Assembly (NCBI GenBank): GCA_949358305.1
Contig: OX442315.1
Span: forward strand, 15,526,427-15,590,426
Direction of reading: 5' to 3'
Length of the DNA: 64,000 nt
Source: Strigamia acuminata
Lineage: Eukaryota > Arthropoda > Chilopoda > Geophilomorpha > Linotaeniidae
Each line of letters begins with the position of its first letter. Positions within the stretch are counted from its first letter, which is position 1. The notes under the pieces are model-generated. The model worked only from the letters and a program-made list of their open reading frames with translations. It was not told the origin of the DNA and did not search any database. This document shows, piece after piece, positions 20,291 to 30,361 of the stretch. The position numbers and the translations under genes were made by a program.

Positions 20291-20400
20291 ACCCGTGGTT
20301 ATTTCGGCAGAATTTCTGCCATTTTAACCCGTGGTTATTTTGGCAGAATTTCTGCCGTTTTAACCCGTGGTTATTTCGGCAGAATTTCTGCCGAAATAAC
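20283..20400. repeat. 36-bp tandem repeat, three copies, each with a palindrome
   Basis: Unit GCCGTTTTAACCCGTGGTTA followed by TTTCGGCAGAATTTCT. Each junction makes the near-perfect palindrome CGGCAGAATTTCTGCCG. It sits at the stop codon of the MULE/SWIM fragment and may be the edge of the inserted DNA. Confidence 0.88.
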
Positions 20401-20404
20401 GCTT

Positions 20405-20720
20405 GCCTTTTTAATAAGCTCACTAGATGGCTTGTTTTAACGCCATTTTGCTACCTCGTATCACATCGTATCACAAAATAATAACCGATGTGCTGTATAG
20501 TCGCGATCGTAAGTTTGTGTTTCCTCGTTTCAAAAAATCATTCGCGGTAATATTATCTGCAACTATTGTGAATCTGACTGAAGGAATAATTGATCCTAGG
20601 TAGCACCAACCTGAACCTGTCATGTGACATATCGGTACGGCAACACCTTCAACTCAACATAACACGGTACGGTAAGCCTTTCTTTTCGTATTTTGTCTAT
20701 TAGGAAATTCAAACATATTA
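20405..20720. repeat. Copy of the conserved BTB-upstream block
   Basis: Contains TTAATAAGCTCACTAGATGG, CTTGTTTTAACGCCATTTTG and CGCGATCGTAAGTTTGTGTT, repeated at 24930-25200, 27655-27950 and 38715-39025 (partly at 22880-22920). Part of the segmental duplication unit; no coding potential seen. Confidence 0.75.
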
Positions 20721-20935
20721 TTAGTGAACGCGTATCTTCCTTCACTACGCTTTTTACGTCCTAAAAGTGAATTTTGTGTTGTTCCCAGGCGCATTTTTTT
20801 TCCTGTTATTAAGAATTAAAATGTTAGAATTGTAATGTTCAAAAAAAATTAAGCAAGAAGAAATGTTTATTAATTTAAGTTATATATTTTAATATACATA
20901 AATTTTATTATATAAATTTTAATTCAATCCAAATT

Positions 20936-22579
20936 TCAAACTCTGCACACATCAAAATCTACTAAATGGTCTTCTGTATCCTTCCATTCTCCAGCATAAT
21001 TAGTTATAGTTTTCAAAGTTTCTAAAGATTTCACAAAATAACAGCGTCGATTGTAATCCTTTTCGAATATCAAACAATCATTGTCGTAAAACACACACAT
21101 TTCTACATAAGTTTTGGAACCATTTTCGAATGGCGATAACACAGTATACCAGTTGTCAGCGTTGATGTCGTAAAGTAAATTTTTCGAAGAACTTCTCGTA
21201 AAAAAAATCAATTTCTCCGCAGAATTCTTTCGGAGAGTTTTGCACGGGACAGATTCCCACCGGCCCGGTAATTTATTCTTTGTCACGCAAGTCTCCAACA
21301 TAGTATCGACAATTTTGATACGCGTTCCGCAGCAGTCGAAGAAATATTTTCCTTCGGCGGTTGCCAGAAGCATCCGCGTGCAATCCCACACTTGATTCAG
21401 AGTAAATTCAAGTGAACGCCATTTTTTTGTATCGAAATTGAAACAAGAATACAAAGTACGAGTTTGCTTAAAAATTATTTCGATAAGATTGGCGGTCTCC
21501 CACCTTCCCATATTGCCGTACTCATCAACGGGCGTACCGGTATGGTGGCAAAACGAGAGCGCCGTGGCCGCTTCGACGGCTTCGAGAACTTGGAGATGAG
21601 GGTCGTACCGAAAATAAAATATCTCTCCGTCGCTGGAAATTGCTGGTACACTGTTATCGAACAGAGCCGCTTGAACATCGGAACGACAATTGACGGTCGA
21701 CCAATCTACTCTGTCCAGAAAAGTCGATTTTTGCGTGCAACTTGCAATTCGGACTTCAAAAGCGAAAATCCGAACTTGCGGCTCGGAAGTGGTCAACCAA
21801 CGAGAGAAAACCAATTTGTTCAATACACTTGATATCGCTGAATCGACTGAATCAATTGATAACACATTGCGAAGAGAGTGGTTTGGCAATTTATCAAGGT
21901 CGTAGTTCGATAACAAACTCATTGCCACTTGGACCTTCTTTTCAGTTTCGGGTGCTATCGTTGTCCAAGTGACGAGGAAAACGACGAATTCGCCGAATTT
22001 GGTGGGGCCCATGTGGCTAACACAAGCAAACAGACTTTGCACTTGCGTCGCCGTAATATCAGACAAAACATGGCTTTCGCAAATTTGTTTCGTACGGCTC
22101 AAAACGAATGTGTAGACGTTCCGTGTCGTTTCGAGATCGTTAAACATTTCTGCCAACTTCCAAACACCGACTAAATTGTCCAGAGTCAGCAGGGTGGAGT
22201 AAGCTTCCCAGTAGTAGTCGAACAAGTCGTCCAACTGCATTCTGTTAGCGGCAATGAGGGTTTCGCGTAATACATTCCCCGAAATTTCAGGCAGATCTTG
22301 CCCATAGAGGAACTGAATGACAACTTCATATACTTCTGACGACGCGTCAGAAAAGGAAACCACGTTCGTTTCACTCTCAATGCTTTTAAGGTTTGGATCA
22401 AACATTGCGCGGAAATACTCGCAGCTTGCGACTAATATGCTTTTATGGGCAAATACGGTTCCATTTTGGCACTTTAACTTCACTCGATCCGATTTCGGAT
22501 TATCTCGCCGATTGTACACGACGGATAAAGCTAAGTTTTGTCTTTGGATTTTCTTCGTACAGTCCACACGGTCCGCCAT
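20936..22579 (-). CDS. BTB-BACK protein, copy 1
   Basis: Single-exon gene of 547 aa. A BTB/POZ domain lies at about residues 20-120 (VFAHKSILVASCEYFRAMF, VIQFLYGQDLPEISG) and a BACK domain at about 125-235. The C-terminal 300 residues carry two kelch-like signatures (FNFDTKKW, YDINADNW) but no full propeller that I can count. Such proteins usually recruit substrates to cullin-3 ubiquitin ligases. The start MADRVDCTKK is conserved in all copies. AATAAA (minus sense) lies at 20866-20871. The upstream region has TATTTAATAA where copies 2-4 have TATATAA. Part of a five-member duplicated family. Confidence 0.9.
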   Translation of the reverse strand: MADRVDCTKKIQRQNLALSVVYNRRDNPKSDRVKLKCQNGTVFAHKSILVASCEYFRAMFDPNLKSIESETNVVSFSDASSEVYEVVIQFLYGQDLPEISGNVLRETLIAANRMQLDDLFDYYWEAYSTLLTLDNLVGVWKLAEMFNDLETTRNVYTFVLSRTKQICESHVLSDITATQVQSLFACVSHMGPTKFGEFVVFLVTWTTIAPETEKKVQVAMSLLSNYDLDKLPNHSLRNVLSIDSVDSAISSVLNKLVFSRWLTTSEPQVRIFAFEVRIASCTQKSTFLDRVDWSTVNCRSDVQAALFDNSVPAISSDGEIFYFRYDPHLQVLEAVEAATALSFCHHTGTPVDEYGNMGRWETANLIEIIFKQTRTLYSCFNFDTKKWRSLEFTLNQVWDCTRMLLATAEGKYFFDCCGTRIKIVDTMLETCVTKNKLPGRWESVPCKTLRKNSAEKLIFFTRSSSKNLLYDINADNWYTVLSPFENGSKTYVEMCVFYDNDCLIFEKDYNRRCYFVKSLETLKTITNYAGEWKDTEDHLVDFDVCRV

Positions 22580-22929
22580 TTGGAAATGTTTATGTTTGTT
22601 GTTGTAGACCCTTTATTAAATACTACCATGCCAAGAGAACGAATCATAAACGTGTTCTAAATTTTAAATTGATGATCGTTTTAAAAACTTGCCCCAAATT
22701 TCTGGTTTTTGTAATACCAGTAAGTCCGAAAAATAATTATTAGTTCCTTTTGGGAGATTTTTCCAGAAAATTGATGTTAATTGCCATCTAAATTCTAACC
22801 GTGTACAATTATAAAAATGCAATAAAAATGCCATTTGAAAATTTAAATTTCGCGCCGAATGACGTTATTACTTATTCATTCTTAATAAGCTCGTTAGATG
22901 GCTTGTTTTAACGCCATTCTGGTTCCTTG

Positions 22930-23690
22930 TCTTTAGCTATCGCATCTTTGGCAAGAATCACCTCTCATTTCTTGTGCAAAACCAGCACAAAACATGTTAT
23001 TAGTAATGACATATTGCACGCGTTTTGATCCATTATGGGCAAAGGGACCTCTTTGAGGAATCTCGATTTCTCTCCACCGGATGCCAAGCGTCCCCATCCA
23101 GTCACTACTCCAAGAACTTGTTTAGTATACACCAGAGGTCGGCAAGTAATTTTAAGTGAGGTACGGAATAACGGATACTACTGAAAATTTTTATTGAGGT
23201 CCAGAAAAGAAACACTTAAAAACCTAAGAAAACGGAAAAACCAAATAAACCACCTAATCAACACACACAACCCAGAAAATACCTATAAAACCTGAAAAAC
23301 ATGAAAAAAAACAAAACAGGAAAAAAAAAACTACCGAAAAACCAAAGAAACCGAGGGAAAAACGTCGGTAAAACATCTCCGCAGTCCAAGTTTCGATCTT
23401 CCGCGGTCCGTGTCCGGACCGCGGTCCGCCTGTTGCCGACCGCTGGTATACACATTCGTCTCTAACAGGTCACTTGGACCAATACAAATTGGAGATATGT
23501 AATTGTTGAATTCAATTTGCTCTTCGAGACGCCAAAGTCTAAAGTGTAGTGTGTCATTAGGATTTCATTAAACTGTTTTAAACAATGTGCTGCCATAACA
23601 ATCCATTCTGAGTTAATAACAGTACCTCCGCAGAAGGGACCCTCCAAAGAGTGATGCAACATAGCCAGTAAAGTCGTTGTTTTTTAAATA
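22930..23690 (-). pseudogene. Serine protease fragment, interrupted by a MITE
   Basis: Matches exons 12 and 13 of the intact protease at 39142-43714, including the His region (WIVMAAHC; TAAHC in the intact gene), but the catalytic Asp segment is deleted between 23540 and 23545, the Ser end is cut off at about 22960, and a 313-bp hAT MITE splits it at 23133. Dead copy. Confidence 0.85.
23133..23445. mobile_element. 313-bp hAT-type MITE
   Basis: Ends CAGAGGTCGGCAA and TTGCCGACCGCTG with 8-bp duplications GTATACAC at 23125-23132 and 23446-23453. It inserted into a protease pseudogene whose empty site (GTGTACAC) is seen in the intact gene. Noncoding; includes a GC-rich palindromic stretch near 23400-23430. 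Confidence 0.9.
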
Positions 23691-23984
23691 GCATTTAGGC
23701 GAGGGTCTTCTGGGGTGCTGGCTGCTTGGCAGGTAGATATAACTATAAGTCACCTGACAGACATTGAATAAACACTTTAAGTACATCAGCAACTAGATAG
23801 TTTATTGAGCTATAATACTTCACTTGTCAATTTGAATTCTCGTAATTAAATTGAAGTGAAATTTTGTTGAAAACTGACTAAACTTTTGAAATTCTGCTGA
23901 GATGAAATAAAACCATGCTTTGTAGGTAAAGACAAGATTTATTGTAAGTAAAAACGGGTTTACATTTTGATTTTGGGTGTGTAA

Positions 23985-24180
23985 TGGAATTTCTGGTATG
24001 TATGTATGTATGTATGAATTTATGTAGTGAATAGAATAAAAGATACGCAATTACTACTTTTGGTTTTCCGTCATCGTTTTGATGTTCTGATGTTTTGATG
24101 AAGTTATATTTTCATGCTGAAATAAGAAATAAATCGATGCGATTTTTAAAAATATACAACTTGAATGTATTTTAAGGTGA
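23985..24180 (-). pseudogene. Remnant of the small secreted protein first exon and flank
   Basis: Aligns to 18835-19080 with a deletion in the signal peptide and an ATGT microsatellite insertion at about 23998. The start codon survives but the reading frame does not. Relic of the duplicated block. Confidence 0.75.
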
Positions 24181-24232
24181 TCTTCTTGTTAATAATAATT
24201 AAAAAGTTTGAATTGTAATGGTTCAAAAAAAT

Positions 24233-24544
24233 TCAGGATATAGAAATGTTTATTTTGGGATCTTGCCCGTAGAGGAACTGAATGACAACTTCAAATACTT
24301 CCATCGAAGCGTCAGAAAAGGAAACCACGTGCGTTTCACTCTCAATGCTTTTAAGGTTTGGATCAAACATTGCGCGGAAATACTCACTGCTTGCGACTAG
24401 TATGCTTTTTTGGGCAAATACGATTCCATTTTGGCACTGTAATTCCACTCGATCCGAAGTCGAATTATCTCGCAGATAGTACACAACGGTTGAAACAATG
24501 TTTTGTCTTTGGATTTTTTTCGTATAGTCCGTACGGTGCGCCAT
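24233..24544 (-). CDS. BTB-only mini-protein, internally deleted BTB copy 2
   Basis: Starts MAHRTDYTKKIQRQN like the full copies and keeps the whole BTB domain to IQFLYGQD. It is then joined directly to the 3' flank (ATGTTTATT region) and ends seven residues later, giving 103 aa. BACK and the C-terminal region are missing. The TATA box and leader are conserved. It is either a pseudogene or a BTB-only protein that could dimerise with the full-length paralogues; the sequence cannot decide. An upstream in-frame ATG at 24592 overlaps the TATA region and is unlikely to be used. Confidence 0.6.
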   Translation of the reverse strand: MAHRTDYTKKIQRQNIVSTVVYYLRDNSTSDRVELQCQNGIVFAQKSILVASSEYFRAMFDPNLKSIESETHVVSFSDASMEVFEVVIQFLYGQDPKINISIS

Positions 24545-24590
24545 TTGGAAATGTTTATGTTTGTAGTTGTAGAATTTAGCCCGACCCATC

Positions 24591-24598
24591 ATTATATA
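24591..24598 (-). promoter_or_regulatory. TATA box of BTB copy 2
   Basis: TATATAAT 47 bp upstream of the start codon, in the same place as TATA boxes of copies 3 and 4, with conserved leader sequence between TATA and ATG. Confidence 0.65.
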
Positions 24599-24929
24599 CT
24601 ATATTCCATGCCAAGAGAACGAATCACAAATATGTCCTAAATTTTAAATTGATGATCGTTGCAGAAACGTGCCCCAAATTGCTGGTTTTTGTAATACACA
24701 GCGAGTCCCAAAAATATTTATTAGTCTTTTTTTGGATATTTTTCCCAGAAATTGGTGTTAATTGCCATCTAAATTCTAAACGTGTATAAATATCAAAATG
24801 CAATACCATTAGTGTTTTCATGAAATGTTAACTGACTTGACGCAAAAACAAAATAACCCACAGAGTTGATAGTTGTGACATTTGGTCAATTTGAAAATTT
24901 AAATTTCGCGCTGAATGACGTCATTAGTT

Positions 24930-25200
24930 ATTCGTTCTTAATAAGCTCATCAGATGGCTTGTTTTAACGCCATTTTGGTACGCCGATGTGCTGTAGTCGC
25001 GATCGTAAGTTTGTGTTTCGTCGTTTCCAAAAAGCGATATTGTCGGCATCTCTTGTGACCAAATGAATAATTGATCCTAGAGAGCAGGAACCTGAATGAC
25101 TGAACCTGACTTGTGACATATAGTTACGGTAACACCTTCAACTCAACATAACATGGTAAGCCTATTTTTTCGTATTTTGTTTATTAGGAAATTCAAACAA
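24930..25200. repeat. Copy of the conserved BTB-upstream block
   Basis: Same block as 20405-20720, including GTCGCGATCGTAAGTTTGTG. It lies upstream (minus sense) of BTB copy 2, between it and a protease 3' end. Confidence 0.75.
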
Positions 25201-25370
25201 CGAATTGCTGAATGCACCAACTTTATTCATCCGTGTAATCAAATTTTTACAAAGTGTGTAATGTCAATTTCTCGCTAATTATTATTGAATATGGAAGATT
25301 CGCTTGAGTCATGATTCTTGTTGAATAGGTATCAAAAATCCAATCATAATAATTCCCAACTTTGAAGGTG
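25195..25370 (-). pseudogene. Remnant of the serine protease last exon
   Basis: Matches the 3' end of the protease (tail of exon 14 and downstream flank, compare 39020-39200) and ends abruptly at about 25365. No catalytic residue remains. Confidence 0.75.
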
Positions 25371-25499
25371 TAATTTATTCAGAGACTTCCTCTTAGTGAG
25401 AATTCAAAATTGGTGCACATTTAAGCCCGCGCACCCGTGCAACGAATTTAAATGGGGTGCACAATTGATTTACGCACACGTGGTCCCACCCGGTAGTGA

Positions 25500-25628
25500 A
25501 GTGCAAACTTGGAATTTTGAACAGTGCAGAAAACGATTAAGAGTGTTTTAGTTTATTTTTAATTTAATTTTTTTTTATTCAAGTAATTATTTATTTTTTT
25601 ACTAGATAATAGCCAAAGATGTGTTGAA
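25500..25628 (+). pseudogene. TRAF exon 9-10 fragment
   Basis: Matches 17355-17480 of the TRAF gene: the FEQCRKRL coding end, the whole intron and the AKDVL start of the next exon. Because the intron is retained it arose by DNA duplication, not retroposition. Confidence 0.85.
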
Positions 25629-25673
25629 AATTTAAGTTATCAATGAACTGTAAATTTTAATACAATTAAAATT

Positions 25674-27305
25674 TCAAACTCTGCACACATCAAAATGAAC
25701 AAAATGATCTTTTAATTCTCCAGCATAATTGGTTACAGTTTTCAAAGTTTCTAAAGATTTCACAAAGCAACAGCGTTGTTCGTAATCCTTTTCGAATATT
25801 AAACAGTCATGGTCGTAAAACACATACATTGCCACAGGATTTAAGCAACCGTTTTCGGATGGCGATGAAACTGTACACCAGTTGTCAGCGCTGATGTCGT
25901 AAAGTAAAATTCTCGAAGAATGTCTCGTAAAAAAAATCAATTTCTGCGCTGAATTCTTTCGGAGAGTTTTGCACGGAACTGATTCCCACAGGCCCGATAA
26001 TTTATTCTTCGTCACGCAAGTCTCCAACTTAGTATCGACAATTTTGATACGCGTTCCGCAGCAGTCGAAGAAATATTTTCCTTCGGCGGTTGCCAGAAGC
26101 ATCCGCGTGCAATCCCACACTTGATTCAGAGTAAATTCAAGTGAACGCCATTTTTTTGTATCGAAATTGAAACAAGAATACAAAGTAGGAGTTTGCTTAA
26201 AAAATATTTCGGTAAGATTGGCTGTATCCGACAATCCCGTAAAGCTGTCGTAGTCACCGACGGGCGTATGGTGGCGAAACGAAAGCGCCGTCGCCGTTTC
26301 TAAGGCTTCGAAAACTTGGAGATGAGGGTCGTACCGAAAGTAAAATATTCTTCCATCGCTAGAAACTGCTGGTACACTGTCTTTGAACAGAGCCGCTTGA
26401 ACATCGGAACGACAATCGACGGTCGACCAATCAACTTTGTCCAGAAAAGTCGATTTTTGCTCGCAACGTGCTTTTTGGACTTGAAAAGCGAAAATCTGAA
26501 CTTGTGGCTCGGAAGTGGTCAACCAACGAGAGGCAGCCAATTTGTTCAAAACACTTGATATCGCTGAATCGACTAAATCAATTGATAATACATTGCGAAG
26601 AGAGTGGTTTGGCAATTTATCAAGGTCGTAGTTCGATAATAAACTCATTGCCACTTGGACCTTCTTTTCAGTTTCGGGTGCTTTCGTTGTCCAAGTGACG
26701 AGGAAAACGACGAATTCCCCGAATCTGGTGCGGCCCATCTTGTTAACAAAAGCAAACAGACTTTGCACTTGCATCGCTGTAATATCAGACAAAACGTGGC
26801 TTTCACAAATTTGTTTCGTACGGCTCAAAACGAACGTGTAGACGTTCCGTGTCGTTTCGTTCTGGTTAAACATTTCTGCCAACTCCCAGACACCGACAAA
26901 ATTGTCCAGAGTCAGCAGGCTTGAGTAAGGTTCCCAGTAGTAGTCGAACAAGTCGTCCAACTGAATTCTGTTAGCGACAATGAGAGTTTCGCGTAATAAA
27001 TTCCCCGAAATTTCGGGCAGATCTTGCCCGTAGATGAACTGAATGACAATCTCAAATACTTCCGACGACGCGACAGAAAAGGAAACCACGTTCGTTTCAC
27101 CCTCAATGCTTTTAAGGTTTGGATCAAACATTGCGCGGAAATACTCGCAGCTTACGACTAGTATGCTTTTATGGGCAAACACGGTTCCATCTTGGCACCG
27201 TAACTCCACTCGATCCGATGACGGATTATCTCGCACATTGTACACAACGGTTGAAACTACGTTTTGTCTTTGGATTTTCTTCGTACAGTCCACACGGTTC
27301 GCCAT
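25674..27305 (-). CDS. BTB-BACK protein, copy 3
   Basis: Single exon, 543 aa, start MANRVDCTKK. BTB at about residues 20-120, BACK at about 125-235, kelch-like signatures (FNFDTKKW, YDISADNW) in the C-terminal half, terminus FDVCRV. Very close to copies 1 and 4 with scattered amino-acid changes and no frame damage. A TATA box lies at 27341-27348. Likely a cullin-3 adaptor by family; substrate unknown. Confidence 0.9.
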   Translation of the reverse strand: MANRVDCTKKIQRQNVVSTVVYNVRDNPSSDRVELRCQDGTVFAHKSILVVSCEYFRAMFDPNLKSIEGETNVVSFSVASSEVFEIVIQFIYGQDLPEISGNLLRETLIVANRIQLDDLFDYYWEPYSSLLTLDNFVGVWELAEMFNQNETTRNVYTFVLSRTKQICESHVLSDITAMQVQSLFAFVNKMGRTRFGEFVVFLVTWTTKAPETEKKVQVAMSLLSNYDLDKLPNHSLRNVLSIDLVDSAISSVLNKLAASRWLTTSEPQVQIFAFQVQKARCEQKSTFLDKVDWSTVDCRSDVQAALFKDSVPAVSSDGRIFYFRYDPHLQVFEALETATALSFRHHTPVGDYDSFTGLSDTANLTEIFFKQTPTLYSCFNFDTKKWRSLEFTLNQVWDCTRMLLATAEGKYFFDCCGTRIKIVDTKLETCVTKNKLSGLWESVPCKTLRKNSAQKLIFFTRHSSRILLYDISADNWCTVSSPSENGCLNPVAMYVFYDHDCLIFEKDYEQRCCFVKSLETLKTVTNYAGELKDHFVHFDVCRV

Positions 27306-27340
27306 TTGGAAATGTTTACGTTTGTAGTTGTAGACCCTTC

Positions 27341-27348
27341 CTTATATA
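27341..27348 (-). promoter_or_regulatory. TATA box of BTB copy 3
   Basis: TATATAAG 36 bp upstream of the ATG at 27305, with the leader GGGTCTACAACTACAAACG between them conserved in the paralogues. Confidence 0.68.
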
Positions 27349-27654
27349 CTGCACTCCATGCCAAGAGAACGAATCTTAAACGTGTCCTAAATTTTAAATT
27401 GGTGATCGTTGCAAAAGCGTGCCCCAAATTGCTGGTAAGTCCCAAAAATGTTTATTAGTTTAGTCTCCTTTTGAAGAAATTTTCCAGGAAATTGGTGTTA
27501 ATTGTCATCTAAATTCTAAACGTGTATAAATATAAAATTGCAATACCATTAGTGTTTTCGTGTAATGTTAACTGACTTGACACAAAACCAAAATAACCCA
27601 CAGAGTTGATAGCTGTGACATTTGGTCAATTTGAAAATTTAAACTTTGCGCTGA

Positions 27655-27950
27655 ATGACGTCATTACTTATTTGTTTTTAATAAGCACATGAGATGGCTT
27701 GTTTTAACGCCATTTTGGTACGCCGATATGCTGTAGTCGCGATCGTAAGTTTGTGTTTCGTCGTTTCAAAAAGCATTCACCGTAATATTATCTGCAAACA
27801 TTGTGAATTTAATTGAAGGAGTAAGTGATCCTAGATAGAACGAACCTGAATGACTGAACCTATCGGTACACAACACAGCATAAACCTTTCTTTTCGTATT
27901 TTGTTTATTAGGAAATTCAAATAATGAATTGCTGAATGCACCAATTTTAT
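27655..27950. repeat. Copy of the conserved BTB-upstream block
   Basis: Contains GAGATGGCTTGTTTTAACGC and GTCGCGATCGTAAGTTTGTG, as in the other units; it links BTB copy 3 to the protease fragment at 28020. Confidence 0.75.
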
Positions 27951-28019
27951 TTACCTGTGAAATCAAACTTTTACAGAAGAGTGTAATGCCAATTTATCGC
28001 TAATTATTATTGAATATAG

Positions 28020-28475
28020 CTTATAAGAACCGCTTGAGTAATGATTCTTGTTGGATAGTATCAAAAATCCAATTGTAATAATTCCCAACATTGGTGTAGA
28101 AATCATACTTCCTTTTTGCTGCACAACCTTCCCCCCAACTCACAATCCCAGCAAGGTACCACCTGCAACAAACAATTTAAAAAAATTAAATACACAATTT
28201 CTAAAGTTAAAGTTTCTTATTTGTCTTCTAAACCTTTTTGAATCTGTACAGCAAATGGACCGCCTGAATCTCCTTGGCAAGAATTACCTCTCATTTCTTG
28301 CGCAAAAGCAGCACAAAACATGTTATTAGTGAACGCGTATCTTCGTTGTAATGACGTATTGCACGTGTTTTGGTCCACTATGGGCAAAGAAACCTCTTTG
28401 AGGAACCTTGATTTCTCTCCACCGGATGCCAAGCGTCCCCATCCAGTCACTACTCCAAGGATTTTTTGTTGTACG
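28020..28475 (-). pseudogene. 3' half of a serine protease gene
   Basis: Retains the end of exon 13 ([12 protein letters not shown] through GDSGGP) and exon 14 with the intron between, but everything before the TGWGR region is gone, including His and Asp. The specificity residue is changed ([10 protein letters not shown] here, [10 protein letters not shown] in the intact gene). Truncated duplicate. Confidence 0.85.
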
Positions 28476-28939
28476 CCCAGCTCTATGCAACAGAAAAGAA
28501 ATGGCGAATGGGCATGAAAAGAAACAAGATGGATGCCAATAGAAATTTTTAAGGCTACTTTTGGAATAAGATTGCTAGTTTGTTTTTAATTTTTAATTTT
28601 ATTTATAAACTAATAATCTATTCTTATAAACAGAATATACAGTTGTTTGCATTTGTTGGCAGAACTGATTGCTGCCATATTTGAGACCGGTTAAAAAAAA
28701 TGACGACTAGTCACAAATTGTCAAGACCTATCGCTACTCTCTGTGCCACAGAAGTTTCTGCGCCTGGAAACGAAGATCAGCTTTCCGTTGCATCGACACG
28801 CCAGAAAGTTAATTTTTTATGTCTCAGAAGATATCTGACAGACATTCCAAGACTGGAATGAAATTTGCGAGTACCAGTTTTTTCTGTAGGCAAAATTTCT
28901 GTGGAGAGACTGGTTTCCTACGTAGGAAACTGCTTATGC
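28476..28939. other. Spacer of uncertain origin
   Basis: No gene recognised. It contains the perfect palindrome GTTTCCTACGTAGGAAAC near 28914-28931 and inverted AGTTTCTGCG/CAGAAACT-like segments, so a decayed transposon is possible. Confidence 0.4.
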
Positions 28940-29116
28940 CTACAAAGCTTAAACAACCAATATTATTATCACAGGACGGATATTTGGGCAAAATATCGTA
29001 CTTTTTATTTCATAAAATGGAATATTGGGTTATTATTTACCATGAGGGTATGATGATCAAGTCATTAGAAATGCAATTGAAAATATGTTTTTGACCCTTG
29101 GACAACGTAACATTTT
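28940..29116 (-). pseudogene. Fragment of the protease Ig1 exon
   Basis: Near-identical to 41038-41215, covering part of exon 8 of the protease and its downstream intron; it ends at the join with the TRAF fragment (AACGTAACATTTT junction). Orphan piece of a larger duplicated gene. Confidence 0.82.
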
Positions 29117-29390
29117 ATTCAGTTGATCCATCAGGGTGAACCTGGCCGAATATTCGACCTGCCATTTCAAGATGGCGTCCATCGGACTCTTCATAATGTG
29201 CAAAAAACAGGATAAATGCGTTCCGTTGCCGCTTCCGAACCCGTTCGGGTCGTGATTCAGCATCATTTTGTACCCGTATTCCCTCGTATAGAAGGGGTAG
29301 GTGCACACGTATCCGTGCGTGTTTGCTCCCGATTTTACTTCCTCTTGTTTGAAGGTTTTCGATTCGCAAAACGTATGTGCACAAATTGTC
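29117..29390 (-). pseudogene. TRAF MATH-domain fragment, inverted relative to the TRAF gene
   Basis: Matches 17970-18245 of the TRAF gene in reverse orientation (GYKMMLNHDPNGFGSGNG, FTLMDQLNK), with a small deletion that breaks the frame near its start. At 29390 it joins the stop-codon region of the secreted-protein gene (TGTCTATAACTCCT), which is adjacent to the TRAF gene in the parent locus. Confidence 0.85.
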
Positions 29391-29744
29391 TATAACTCCT
29401 GGTGAAATGCTGAAATATGAAATAAATCGGTGCGAATTTTAAAAATATGCAACTAGAACAAATCAAAGTCGTTGCGTGCACGGAATACTGAATGTATTTG
29501 AAAGTGTAATTTATTCAGTGACTTCCTAATTAATAAGAATTAAAATGTTGTAATGTTCAAAATAAATTCAGGAAGTAAAAATGTTTATTAATTTAAGTTA
29601 TCAATGTACTTTAAATTTTAATACAATTCAAATTTCAAACTCTGCACACATCAAAATGAATGAAATCGTCTTCCAAATCTACAGCATAATTGGTTATAGT
29701 TTTCAAAGTTTCTAAAGATTTCACAAAATAACAGCGTCGATGGT

Positions 29745-30274
29745 TGTAAAATCTAGACTGATTTAATTTGTTTTTAATGTTTATTCATGTATTTGATTTT
29801 AGTAATTTTGTCTTAGTTTAATTATCGATTGAATTTAGTGATTGATTTGTGTTTATTACAATTAAGTGTTTTGTGTTTTGTTTTGTGTTTTGTGTTCTTT
29901 TTCATTCATTGTGCTTTATTGTGTATTATCGTGTTTAATTGTGTTTCATCATGGTTTTTGCTGACTTTTCAGTTGTGTTATTGCATTAAATTGTCTGTGT
30001 TCTTTTTGTGTTATATAAATCGCTCGAGGGTCTTTTCGAGAGCCCTCTTTTATGTAAATTGGGTATCTTTCGGCCCTTGTTGACCGGATGTAGACCCCGT
30101 TTTTTCTATGTAACCCACATTCCACCCTCAACTCGCTGACCACGCGTCACTTGTGAAAAAGAATGTCATTTTTCAACTCAAGTAAAATTAAAAGTTGTTA
30201 AGTTTTATTTCGACCGTCGCTTTTGCTGTTTTACAATTCATCACCCATCGTGAAGTTCATTTACATTTCGTAAA
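29745..30274 (+). repeat. 5' LTR of the BEL/Pao element
   Basis: 530 bp, starting TGTAAAATCTAG and ending CATTTCGTAAA. Contains a TATA-like motif (GTTATATAAATCG) at about 30010 followed by a short inverted repeat (CTCGAGGGTCTTTTCGAGAG), and AATTAAA-type polyadenylation-like sequence later. Confidence 0.93.
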
Positions 30275-30275
30275 T

Positions 30276-30293
30276 TGGTGCCGAAACCCGGGA
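30276..30293 (+). promoter_or_regulatory. Primer binding site
   Basis: TGGTGCCGAAACCCGGGA begins two bases after the 5' LTR and is complementary in style to a tRNA 3' end (TGG first). The exact tRNA is not assigned. Confidence 0.75.
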
Positions 30294-30361
30294 CATCTTT
30301 CCAGGGAACAAACTCGTAACTTCAATCTGAAAAAACTGCAAGTAGCATCTCGAATTTAACA

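Noticed and set aside
29829-30083. 84-codon frame in the 5' LTR (and 35655-35909 in the 3' LTR)
   Set aside because: Low-complexity T/G-rich LTR sequence; identical in both LTRs and upstream of the primer binding site.
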